From positions 62,001 through 126,000 of the forward strand of contig JBKBHS010000002.1 in the NCBI GenBank assembly GCA_046299555.1: a stretch of DNA of 64,000 nucleotides, in the 5' to 3' direction. A model generated the notes under the pieces. It was not told where the DNA came from. It worked only from the letters and a program-made list of their open reading frames with translations, and made no database searches. Source of the stretch: CALKJP01 sp046299555. GTDB lineage: Bacteria; Bacteroidota; Bacteroidia; JACCXN01. The position numbers were made by a program, and so were the translations under genes. Below, one piece after another: positions 34,794-42,928 of the stretch. Every line of letters begins with the position of its first letter. Within the stretch, counting starts at the first letter, position 1.

Positions 34794-35307
34794 AAACATA
34801 AAGCTTCGCGTATTAGAACCGGAAGATGCAGATATAATTTATGCTTGGGAAAATAATCCGGAAAATTGGCAGGTAAGTCATACGCAAATTCCATTTTCAA
34901 AATATACCATTGAGCAATATGTAAATTCAATTCAAGATATATATTCTACTAAACAATTGCGATTTATCATTTGTAAAAAAAATGAAAACAATAAACCCAT
35001 AGGTTGTATTGATTTGTTCGATTTTGAACCATTTCACAATAGGGCAGGAGTAGGAATTTTGATTGCAAACAAAGAAGAACGCGGCAAAGGATATGCATCA
35101 CAAGCATTAAGCTTATTGAAAGAATATGCTTTCAAAACACTTTGTTTAACTCAACTGTTTTGCGATGTAGCAGTTAGCAACGAAAAAAGTTTTGAGCTTT
35201 TTACTAATAATGGTTTTGTGGTTGTTGGAATTAAAAAAGCTTGGCATAGAGTTCCAAACGGTTATGAGGATGTATATTTTATGCAGGCTTTAAATTACAA
35301 TGCCTAA
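34777..35307 (+). CDS. GNAT-family acetyltransferase (RimJ/RimL type)
   Basis: The 176-residue protein has the RimJ/RimL-like opening LRVLEPEDADIIYAWENNPEN, the strand GCIDLFDFEP, and the acetyl-CoA loop EERGKGYASQAL near 105-116, followed by CDVAVSNEKSFELFTNNGF. It would acetylate an amine, such as a protein N-terminus or a small molecule. It is the last gene of the dapF cluster and overlaps the preceding gene by 17 bases. The substrate is unknown. Confidence 0.88.
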   Translation: MLLESENIKLRVLEPEDADIIYAWENNPENWQVSHTQIPFSKYTIEQYVNSIQDIYSTKQLRFIICKKNENNKPIGCIDLFDFEPFHNRAGVGILIANKEERGKGYASQALSLLKEYAFKTLCLTQLFCDVAVSNEKSFELFTNNGFVVVGIKKAWHRVPNGYEDVYFMQALNYNA

Positions 35308-35308
35308 A

Positions 35309-35890
35309 TTATTTTGCTTTACGCATTCCAAATATCTCACTGAAAATATTTTTACGAGAATCTATATAATTTAATTGACTGGCATTCCTTACATCTTCAA
35401 TAGAGTAGAATGAATTGGGTGTAGTTTTTTGAATAATTTCAATCACATTTTTTACTGATTTTCTTGGTACTACCGTAAAAATCAGTTTAACTGCACCTCT
35501 GGATCCTTGAGCATCTAAAATTGTTAATCCAAAATTATTATTTTTAAGTTCTTTTATTAGTAGCTCGCTTTCTTGATTGGTAATTATTCGAATTACTTGT
35601 ATTCCTAATGCAATTTTTTCTTCAATAAACAATCCGATATAGCTTCCTGTTGCATAGCCTCCTGCCCAAGCAATATAGCATACCCAGTTATTAAGGTTGT
35701 TCATAATCTGCCCAATAGCTGCTAACCAAATCAGTACTTCAAAAAATCCAATAAAAGGAACAATGTTTTTATATCCTTTCGATGCCAATACCGTTCTTAA
35801 CATGGCTAAACTCACATCACAAATTCGTGCAATAAATATTAGAATTGGAAAAATAACCCAGTTGTAATAATCAAATGATGAAAAATCCAT
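35309..35890 (-). CDS. DUF2179-family (UPF0316) membrane protein
   Basis: The 193-residue protein has three hydrophobic segments in its first half (about 11-30, 40-65, 70-90) and a cytoplasmic C-terminal domain of about 90 residues (GIQVIRIITNQESELLIKELKN...GSRGAVKLIFTVVPRKS) that matches DUF2179 proteins. The ATG at 35890 (MDFSSF) is chosen over the TTG at 35911, which belongs to the -7 element. Function of the family is unknown. The gene converges with the GNAT gene and diverges from miaE. Confidence 0.8.
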   Translation of the reverse strand: MDFSSFDYYNWVIFPILIFIARICDVSLAMLRTVLASKGYKNIVPFIGFFEVLIWLAAIGQIMNNLNNWVCYIAWAGGYATGSYIGLFIEEKIALGIQVIRIITNQESELLIKELKNNNFGLTILDAQGSRGAVKLIFTVVPRKSVKNVIEIIQKTTPNSFYSIEDVRNASQLNYIDSRKNIFSEIFGMRKAK

Positions 35891-35908
35891 TTTATAAATA
35901 ATTATTTG

Positions 35909-35916
35909 CAAAGGTA
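35909..35916 (-). promoter_or_regulatory. -7 element TACCTTTG for the DUF2179 gene
   Basis: On the minus strand TACCTTTG ends 18 bases before the chosen ATG. Confidence 0.45.
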
Positions 35917-35965
35917 TTCGGATTGCGTTGAATATTTAGCATTTTTGTATTTTAAATCTGAATTT

Positions 35966-36550
35966 ATGTTTCGATTAAAATTATCAACCGACCCTCGCTG
36001 GGCTAACATAGCGGAAAAAAATATTGAAGAAATATTGACCGACCATGCATATTGTGAACAAAAAGCTGCAACTACCGCAATAACTATAATTACTCAATTT
36101 CCTGAAAAAACAGAATTAGTAGCAGCAATGGCTGATTTGGCAAGAGAAGAAATGGAACATTTTCAACGTGTGCATGATATTTTAGTTAAACGAGGATATA
36201 CTTTAGGAAGAGAGCGAAGAGACGAATATGTGAATGATTTAGCTTCTTTTATTTTTCAATCAGGATATAGTAGAGAAGAGTTTTTAGTAAATAAACTTTT
36301 ATTTGCAGCCATCATAGAAGCTCGAAGTTGTGAACGTTTTAAAGTACTTTCAGAAAATATAGATGATAAAGAATTAGCCGATTTTTATCGTGAATTAATG
36401 GTAAGCGAAGCCAATCATTATACCCTGTTTATAGGATTTGCCAGAAAATATGCTCAAAACTACGATGTGGATAAACGCTGGCAGGAAATATTAGACCAAG
36501 AAGCTATAATTATAGCTAAGTATGGTAAAAAAGAGCTTATACATGGATAA
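35966..36550 (+). CDS. miaE: tRNA-(ms2io6A)-hydroxylase MiaE
   Basis: MiaE hydroxylates the isopentenyl group of ms2i6A37 in tRNA using a di-iron centre and O2. The 194-residue protein has the iron-ligand pattern of the family: Glu31 in YCEQKAA, EEMEH at 61-65, Glu118 in IEARSCERF and Glu148/His151 in SEANHYTLF. The ATG at 35966 gives the usual N-terminus (MFRLKLSTDPRW); upstream in-frame codons run into the opposite promoter. The enzyme needs oxygen, pointing to aerobic growth. Confidence 0.93.
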   Translation: MFRLKLSTDPRWANIAEKNIEEILTDHAYCEQKAATTAITIITQFPEKTELVAAMADLAREEMEHFQRVHDILVKRGYTLGRERRDEYVNDLASFIFQSGYSREEFLVNKLLFAAIIEARSCERFKVLSENIDDKELADFYRELMVSEANHYTLFIGFARKYAQNYDVDKRWQEILDQEAIIIAKYGKKELIHG

Positions 36551-36648
36551 TTCTTAGATTAATCATATTAACAGATTAAATTTTCGTTATAAATAATTTT
36601 TTTTATAAGAGTATTTTGTTATATTGCAAACAAAAATGTAACAAAATC

Positions 36649-36993
36649 ATGAAAATACTATTAACTCTTTTCTCGTTTTTAACAATATCTTCTTTTCAAA
36701 TTTTTGCCCAAACTATTGAGAATGAAGTGGTGCTTGCTTCTGAAAAGTTTAATATTCAAAATATTCAAGAAATTAAGCAGCTTCTTCAAACCAAAGAAGG
36801 GTTGATCTATAAAGGCTTTTGTGAAGAGCATAAAGTTATACTTGTTTTAATAGAAGGAAATAAGTTTAATTATAAAACTGTTATTGAAATAGTTAATGAA
36901 GTAATTCCTTCTAATTCTATTTTAAATAAAGAAGGAGGTTTTGAAGCCGCTTATAAAGTATGTTCCGACAAAGAAAAAATGCATTTAAAATAA
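36649..36993 (+). CDS. Small secreted protein of unknown function
   Basis: From the ATG at 36649 the 114-residue product has a signal peptide (MKILLTLFSFLTISSF, cleavage near IFAQ). The mature protein of about 90 residues is a mixed alpha/beta sequence (FNIQNIQEIKQLLQTKEGLIYKGFCEEHKVILVLIEG) with two cysteines. The pattern resembles a small ferredoxin-like/HMA-type fold, but no metal motif CxxC is present, so this is only an impression. It lies 21 bases before the large CUB-protein gene on the same strand and could be its operon partner. Confidence 0.6.
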   Translation: MKILLTLFSFLTISSFQIFAQTIENEVVLASEKFNIQNIQEIKQLLQTKEGLIYKGFCEEHKVILVLIEGNKFNYKTVIEIVNEVIPSNSILNKEGGFEAAYKVCSDKEKMHLK

Positions 36994-37014
36994 TTGAAAT
37001 CAATAAATTAAATT

Positions 37015-40000
37015 ATGTTGATGAAAACACCTACTTTCTTTAGATTTATTTTTCTACAATTTTTATTCTTTAGCTGTATTTTTTTCGTAAATGCAGCAAA
37101 CTATAATATGGATAATACACCTGTTACATTATCATGTGGCTCTACACATAATTTTTATGATAGCGGAGGAAATACAGGCGGTAACCATGATTATGCAAAT
37201 AGTTTGTCTTTAATAAAAACCTTTACTGCAGGCACATCAGGGCAATGCATCACAGTAACTTTTACCGCATTTAATACAGAAAATTGTTGTGATTATTTAC
37301 GTATATATGATGGCCCAAACACAGGAAGCCCAATGTTAGGTCAATATCAAGGATCACCAACAGTTCCTTTTACTTTAACATCAACAAGTGGTACTTTAAC
37401 TTTTCAATTTGTTTCTGATGGTTCTGTTGTAGCAAGTGGATGGGTTGCAATAATTTCTTGTGTTACATGTCCACCTCCTTCAACTAATATAAATATGAAT
37501 AATACACCCGTAACAGTAACTTGTGGTACAACATATAATTTTTATGATAGTGGGGGAAGTGGGGGGAGCTACTCTAGCAACGAAAATTTTACTAAAACCT
37601 TTACTGCAGGAACATCGGGACAATGTTTAACAGTTACATTTACAAGTTTTAATACTGAAAATTGTTGTGATTATTTAAGAGTATTTGATGGTCCAACAAC
37701 AGGAAGCCCAATGTTAGGTCAGTATCAAGGTTCACCTACAGTTCCATTTACTTTAACATCAACAAGTGGTACTTTAACTTTTCAATTTGTTTCTGATGGT
37801 TCTGTAGTTGGAACAGGATGGGCCGCTACTATTTCATGTACATCTTCTTGTGCTCCACCACCACCATGTGGTTATAATATGAATAATACTAATGTTACTT
37901 TAACATGTCCCCCTGCTTGTTTAAAATTTTTCGACAGTGGAGGAGGGGCAGGAAATTATTCCAATAGTGAAAGTTTTACAAAAACCTTTACTGCACCTGC
38001 AGGATATTGTTTATCATTTAATTTTGTTTCATTTTTATTAGAATCATGTTGTGATCAATTACAGATATATGACGGACCAAATACAGCTTCACCTTTAATT
38101 GGAACATATACCGGAACATCTCCTGGATTAATAACATCTACTTCTGGATCTTTAACATTTAGATTTACTTCTGATGGTTCTGTTACATATTCAGGCTGGG
38201 AAGCAAATATTTCATGTGTCGCTTCCTGTAGCAGTGCACCAGTAGCCGGAACAGCTGTTGCCTCTCCTGTTAGTAGCTGTGGCACTTTTACAACTACATT
38301 ATCTTTAACAGGAGCTTCATCTGGATGTGGTTTAACCTATCAATGGCAATCTTCTCCAAATAATTCTACATGGACCAATATTGCAGGCGCAACTTCTTCA
38401 ACTTATAATGCTACTGTAACTGCAAATACATATTATAGATGTGTTGTTTCATGTGGTGCTTCTAGTTCAAATTCATCTTCTGTATATGTAACTATAAATC
38501 CTACAAGCGTGGGAACAGGTACAGTATTAGTTAGTAGTTTACCATATTTTTCTCCTGCACGAAGTACCTGCGGTAAAGTAAATGATTTAACATCTGCTAA
38601 TGTACCAGTTGCTTGTGGTAGTACGTCTTATTTAGGTGGAGAAGATGAAGTATTTGTGTTTACTCCTACTACTTCTGGAAGTGTTACAATTGACTTAACT
38701 AATGCCTCAACCACTTCGGCAGGTATAAAGTTGTATCAAGGCTGTCCACTTTCTGCATCTGCAACTTGTATAGGAAACGCTAGCGGAAGCGCTAATTTAA
38801 CAATTTGTGTAAATGTAACTTCTGGAGTAACTTATTATTTGGTGGTAGACGTATCTCCATCACCTACATGCTATACCTATGATATTTCTATTACAGCACC
38901 TACCGGTATTAGTTCAGGTAATAATTGTGTTGATGCAACAATTATTCCTGCATTACCTTATACCCAATCGAGTTTATCTACTTGTTGTAAAGGCAATGAT
39001 TATACTTCTTCTAATGCATGTGGTAGTTCATATATGAATGGAGAAGATTATGTATTTCGATATACACCTGCAACTAATCAAATTATTGATATAAGTTTAG
39101 GAGGCACATTAAGTTCAACCGGATTATTTATTACAAATGGTTGTCCAAATGTAGGTACATGTGTTGCTCAAGCAAACGGAACCAACCCTTTTCTATGTGG
39201 TGTAAATTTAACCGGAGGAGTTACTTATTATATAATTGTTGATACATGGCCAAGTCCAGCATGTACTCCATTTAATATAGATATTAGACAGCAAACATCT
39301 ATTGCTACTTGTAATTTGGCTTATTCAAACACATCAATATCTTATTCTCCTGATTCTTATTTAACAGGAACTAGTATTACAATGGGAGATGATAGATTTA
39401 GTGCATCTTATATACCTATAGGTTTTAATTTTTGTTTTGATGGAAGACTTTACACACAATGTTTAATTTCATCAAATGGATACATAATTTTTGATAGAGT
39501 TGGTTGTACAACCAATTTACCAACAGATAATGCTACACCAGATGGATATTCTCCTTACTCAATAACAGCTACAAATGCTCCAAATACAACAAATGCTCCA
39601 AGAAATGTAATTATGGGTCCATGGCAAGATATTTATCCTGCAATTGGAGGAGCTATAAGATATCAAACCTTAGGTACTGCACCTAATAGGAGATTTGTTG
39701 TTTCATATTACCAAATACCTATGTTTAGTTGTACTGGAGATTTATTTACTGGACAAATTAAACTTTTTGAAACAACTAATAATATTGAAATACATTTAGG
39801 AAATAAAACAATTTGTGCCGGATTTAACAGTGGTAGAGCTATTTTAGGTCTACACAATTACAATGGTACTTTAGCTGTTATTCCTACAAATAGAAATACA
39901 TCACCAACATGGGCAACATCAAACGAAGCTTGGAGATTTTCAACTACGTGTACTACCTGTGTGCCATTACCTGTTGAGTTAGTTGAATTTGATGGTAGAA

Positions 40001-40527
40001 GAGAAGAGGGAGTTAATAAAATTCATTGGACTACATTGACTGAAATAAATAATGATTTTTTTACACTTGAGCGTTCTGAAGATGCAGAGAATTTTTATGA
40101 AATTGCAAAAATAAAAGGTGCAGGGAATTCAAATACAACATTAAACTACTCTTTTATTGATAGAAAAATTGCAAATAATATAGAATATTATAGATTAAAA
40201 CAAACAGATTTTGATGGCTCGTTCTACTATTCACACATTATAGCAATTAGTGATAAAAATATTGAGACATTAAAAGTTAAAAACATCTATCCCAACCCAA
40301 CTACTAATGATTTTAATATTGATGTTGTTACCAATTTGGATGATAATTTATTAATCACCTTAACGGATATTTATGGTAAGAAATTACAAGAATTTGAAAC
40401 GGTAGTAAATACAGGCAATAACACCATTAAAATCAATACAGATAAGATTGAGAGGGGTGTTATATTTGTAAATATTTCATCTAAAGATAATAACATAAAC
40501 CTTACCCAAAAAATAGTGAAGCAATAA
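37015..40527 (+). CDS. CUB-repeat surface protein with T9SS C-terminal sorting domain
   Basis: The 1170-residue protein has a signal peptide (to about 27, FVNAA). Three CUB domains follow, near 30-148, 155-275 and 285-407, each with the SGTLTFQFVSDGSVV-GW-type end and a CCDYLRIYDGP calcium-site motif. An Ig/PKD-like module lies around 415-500, and two pre-peptidase-C-like modules lie near 505-640 and 645-765 (GEDEVFVFTP, GEDYVFRYTP). A beta domain with FSASYIPIGFNFCFDG spans 770-985. The tail from about 1095 (IYPNPTTNDFNIDV ... TQKIVKQ) is a type A T9SS sorting domain, so the protein is exported and attached or released at the surface. It probably serves adhesion or binding; no catalytic module was seen. 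Confidence 0.85.
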   Translation: MLMKTPTFFRFIFLQFLFFSCIFFVNAANYNMDNTPVTLSCGSTHNFYDSGGNTGGNHDYANSLSLIKTFTAGTSGQCITVTFTAFNTENCCDYLRIYDGPNTGSPMLGQYQGSPTVPFTLTSTSGTLTFQFVSDGSVVASGWVAIISCVTCPPPSTNINMNNTPVTVTCGTTYNFYDSGGSGGSYSSNENFTKTFTAGTSGQCLTVTFTSFNTENCCDYLRVFDGPTTGSPMLGQYQGSPTVPFTLTSTSGTLTFQFVSDGSVVGTGWAATISCTSSCAPPPPCGYNMNNTNVTLTCPPACLKFFDSGGGAGNYSNSESFTKTFTAPAGYCLSFNFVSFLLESCCDQLQIYDGPNTASPLIGTYTGTSPGLITSTSGSLTFRFTSDGSVTYSGWEANISCVASCSSAPVAGTAVASPVSSCGTFTTTLSLTGASSGCGLTYQWQSSPNNSTWTNIAGATSSTYNATVTANTYYRCVVSCGASSSNSSSVYVTINPTSVGTGTVLVSSLPYFSPARSTCGKVNDLTSANVPVACGSTSYLGGEDEVFVFTPTTSGSVTIDLTNASTTSAGIKLYQGCPLSASATCIGNASGSANLTICVNVTSGVTYYLVVDVSPSPTCYTYDISITAPTGISSGNNCVDATIIPALPYTQSSLSTCCKGNDYTSSNACGSSYMNGEDYVFRYTPATNQIIDISLGGTLSSTGLFITNGCPNVGTCVAQANGTNPFLCGVNLTGGVTYYIIVDTWPSPACTPFNIDIRQQTSIATCNLAYSNTSISYSPDSYLTGTSITMGDDRFSASYIPIGFNFCFDGRLYTQCLISSNGYIIFDRVGCTTNLPTDNATPDGYSPYSITATNAPNTTNAPRNVIMGPWQDIYPAIGGAIRYQTLGTAPNRRFVVSYYQIPMFSCTGDLFTGQIKLFETTNNIEIHLGNKTICAGFNSGRAILGLHNYNGTLAVIPTNRNTSPTWATSNEAWRFSTTCTTCVPLPVELVEFDGRREEGVNKIHWTTLTEINNDFFTLERSEDAENFYEIAKIKGAGNSNTTLNYSFIDRKIANNIEYYRLKQTDFDGSFYYSHIIAISDKNIETLKVKNIYPNPTTNDFNIDVVTNLDDNLLITLTDIYGKKLQEFETVVNTGNNTIKINTDKIERGVIFVNISSKDNNINLTQKIVKQ
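37180..37845 (+). repeat. Tandem near-identical CUB-coding repeat
   Basis: The stretch around 37321-37440 recurs around 37696-37815 with only scattered, mostly third-position changes. CUB1 and CUB2 are also nearly identical in protein sequence over their second halves, while CUB3 has diverged. This indicates a recent duplication or conversion inside the gene. Confidence 0.75.
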
Positions 40528-40533
40528 GCTTCA

Positions 40534-41439
40534 CTATTTTTTGGCTCTGGGATGAAATTTTAAAATATTATCTCTAAGGTAGCTTCTGTCTAAATGCGTA
40601 TAAATTTCGGTAGTGGTAATGGATTCATGTCCTAACATTTCCTGAACCGCTCGTAAGTCTGCACCGCCCATTACTAAGTGGGTGGCAAAGGAATGTCTAA
40701 ATGTATGTGGACTTATATTTTTCTTTATGCCGGCTTTTTGTGCCAGTTGTTTTATAATGGTAAAAACCATTACACGCGTTAGCTGTTTTCCTCTTCTATT
40801 TAAAAAAATAAAATCTTCATGACCCTTTGCAATAGTTAATTTATTTCTGCATTCATTCACATAAATATCTATGTACTTTAATGCCGTTTTGCTAATGGGG
40901 ACTAAGCGTTGTTTGTCGCCTTTGCCAAATACATTTATAAATCCTTCTTCCTTATAAATAGAGGATAATTTAAGATTAATCAATTCGCTTACACGTAAGC
41001 CGCATCCGTAAAGTGTTTCAAGCATGGCTCTATTTCTTTCGCCCTCTGCTTTCGATAAGTCTATTGCCGCTATTAATTTGTCAATTTCCTGAACACTTAA
41101 CGTATCCGGTAATTTACATTGAAGTTTAGGGCCTTCGAGTAATTCGCTAACATCATTTGAAATTATATTTTCCAAAAGAAGATAATTGAAAAATGCTTTG
41201 ATACCTGAAATAATTCTTGCCTGCGAAAATGCACTTAAATTTTTATCATGTATCCATTTAATAAAGTCTTTTAAATCTTCATAAGTAACTTTATCGGGGT
41301 GTTTTATGTTATTGTGTTCTTCGAGATATTCATACAATTTGGTAACATCATGAATATAAGCATCAATGGTGTTGGCAGAGAGGGAACGCTCCAGTTTTAG
41401 GTAAATGGTAAAACCTTTTATTAAATTTTGCCAAATCAT
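40534..41439 (-). CDS. xerD: Tyrosine recombinase XerD
   Basis: The 301-residue protein is a Xer-type tyrosine recombinase that resolves chromosome dimers at dif. The N-terminal core-binding domain spans about 1-105. The catalytic domain has Arg149 in GCGLRVSELI, Lys173, HTFRH with His245 and Arg248, His271 in LGHES and the nucleophile Tyr280 in TTTEIYTHL. Length and the absence of flanking mobile-element genes favour the housekeeping enzyme over an integrase. It is divergent from aroQ with only 27 bases between the starts. XerC versus XerD cannot be settled without a tree. Confidence 0.92.
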   Translation of the reverse strand: MIWQNLIKGFTIYLKLERSLSANTIDAYIHDVTKLYEYLEEHNNIKHPDKVTYEDLKDFIKWIHDKNLSAFSQARIISGIKAFFNYLLLENIISNDVSELLEGPKLQCKLPDTLSVQEIDKLIAAIDLSKAEGERNRAMLETLYGCGLRVSELINLKLSSIYKEEGFINVFGKGDKQRLVPISKTALKYIDIYVNECRNKLTIAKGHEDFIFLNRRGKQLTRVMVFTIIKQLAQKAGIKKNISPHTFRHSFATHLVMGGADLRAVQEMLGHESITTTEIYTHLDRSYLRDNILKFHPRAKK

Positions 41440-41466
41440 ATTGCTAAATTAACGTAATTTGCATCA

Positions 41467-41889
41467 ATGAAGAGAATTTTAATCATAAACGGTCCTAATT
41501 TGAATTTATTAGGTAAGAGAGAGCCCGGTATATATGGAAAAAGCTCTTTTGAAGATTATCTTGAAATTTTAAAAAGTAAATTCTCTGATTTAAAAATCGA
41601 GTATTTTCAATCAAACATAGAAGGGGAGATTATTAATAAAATTCATTCAGCTATTAATACGTTTGATGGTATAGTTATAAATCCCGGTGGTTATAGCCAT
41701 ACTTCAGTAGCTATTGCTGATGCTATTGCTGCAGTAAATATTCCTACTGTAGAAGTACATATTTCGAATGTACATGCAAGAGAAGATTTTAGAAAACAAC
41801 TAATAACTGCCACTAAATGCAAGGGAGTAATAAGTGGTTTGGGATTAGATGGCTATGAATTTGCCATTGAATTTTTACTGGAAAGTTAA
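41467..41889 (+). CDS. aroQ: Type II 3-dehydroquinate dehydratase
   Basis: AroQ performs the third step of the shikimate pathway. The 140-residue protein contains INGPNLNLLGKREPGIYG at 7-24 with the catalytic Tyr, the NPGGYSHTSVAIADA block with the substrate-binding Asn, and VEVHISNVHAREDFR. Length is normal. A near-match to the -7 element (TA-A-TTTG, one base short) lies six bases before the ATG, so transcription may be leaderless. The gene end overlaps the convergent glycosyltransferase by four bases. Confidence 0.95.
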   Translation: MKRILIINGPNLNLLGKREPGIYGKSSFEDYLEILKSKFSDLKIEYFQSNIEGEIINKIHSAINTFDGIVINPGGYSHTSVAIADAIAAVNIPTVEVHISNVHAREDFRKQLITATKCKGVISGLGLDGYEFAIEFLLES

Positions 41890-42908
41890 AATACCAGCTC
41901 CGAAAATTTTCTTTTCTTTTTAATAAAGTAATTCCACACAATACTTTTTGTATAAATTCCCGAGAGATTTTCTTTTTGAATGATTTGTTTTCGCTTTTGC
42001 AACATCTTACCAAGAGATGTATAATAAGCAAAATGGGCTTTTAATACAGCAATTAAGCCTTTTGTATTTCCGTTTACTAAAAAGAAAATTCCTGCAATTC
42101 CATCTAATATCAAGCGTATAAAAATATCGAAAGCTATAAAATTGGATGCTTTATTTTTGGTGATTAAAAACAGGTTGTTTCTAAAATTTAAAAATATTTT
42201 TTGAGGGCTATCATAATTCAATGTTCCACCACCAAGATGATAAACAGTTGAATTTGCTTCATACCAAATTTGATATCCATTATTTTTCAATCTCCAGCAT
42301 AAATCAATTTCTTCCATGTGGGCAAAAAATTCTTCATCAAATCCTCCTACCTGATGAAATAAATCAGCTTTTATTGCCATACAAGCACCGGTTGCCCAAA
42401 ATATCTCGGTTGATTGCTGATATTGATGGTTGTCGTCTTCAATGGAATCAAATATTCTGCCTCTGCAAAAAGCAAAACCAAATTTGTCAATAAAACCTCC
42501 GGCAGCTCCGGCATGCTCAAATTTATTTTTTTCTTTATACGATAAAATTTTAGGCTGACAAGCAGCAACTAAATCATTAGAATTTAATCGCTCTATTAAT
42601 GGTTCTATCCAATTACTACTAACTTCAACATCAGAATTTAATAATATATAAATATCAGCATTAATTTGTTTTAAAGCATCATTATACCCTTTTGCAAAAC
42701 CGCCATTCTTAGGGTTTTTAGTTATAATTATAGAAGGAAAATTTTCTTTTACAAATTTAATTGAATCATCGGTTGAACCATTATCTGCTACAACAATATC
42801 AATGCAAGAAGGTGTATGCGTAACAACAGAAGGTAAAAACTCTTGTAAATGTTTTTTACCATTCCAGTTTAATATAACAACTGCAATTTTTTGTGATGAA
42901 CTAACCAA
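41886..42908 (-). CDS. Family 2 glycosyltransferase (rhamnosyltransferase-like)
   Basis: The 340-residue protein opens with VVILNWNGKKHLQEFLPSV and DNGSTDDSIKFV, the nucleotide-sugar binding start of GT2 enzymes. It continues with NSDVEV (the DxD-like metal site), GAAGGFIDKFGFAFCRGR, and FFAHMEEIDLCWRLKNNGY, the ExDLxxR motif with catalytic acid typical of rhamnosyltransferase-like WbbL proteins. A hydrophobic helix lies near 265-290. It probably builds a surface polysaccharide. It follows the GWxTD gene by 20 bases on the same strand and may share its transcript. Confidence 0.88.
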   Translation of the reverse strand: MVSSSQKIAVVILNWNGKKHLQEFLPSVVTHTPSCIDIVVADNGSTDDSIKFVKENFPSIIITKNPKNGGFAKGYNDALKQINADIYILLNSDVEVSSNWIEPLIERLNSNDLVAACQPKILSYKEKNKFEHAGAAGGFIDKFGFAFCRGRIFDSIEDDNHQYQQSTEIFWATGACMAIKADLFHQVGGFDEEFFAHMEEIDLCWRLKNNGYQIWYEANSTVYHLGGGTLNYDSPQKIFLNFRNNLFLITKNKASNFIAFDIFIRLILDGIAGIFFLVNGNTKGLIAVLKAHFAYYTSLGKMLQKRKQIIQKENLSGIYTKSIVWNYFIKKKRKFSELVF

Positions 42909-42928
42909 GTTTACTTAAATAATAAGAT

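Noticed and set aside
35906..35965. Extended miaE start upstream of 35966
   Set aside because: The extra codons read through the promoter of the divergent DUF2179 gene and do not match the family N-terminus.
40534..41439. Tyrosine recombinase as sign of an integrated element
   Set aside because: Length and motifs fit housekeeping Xer, neighbours are core genes, and no att-like repeats flank it.
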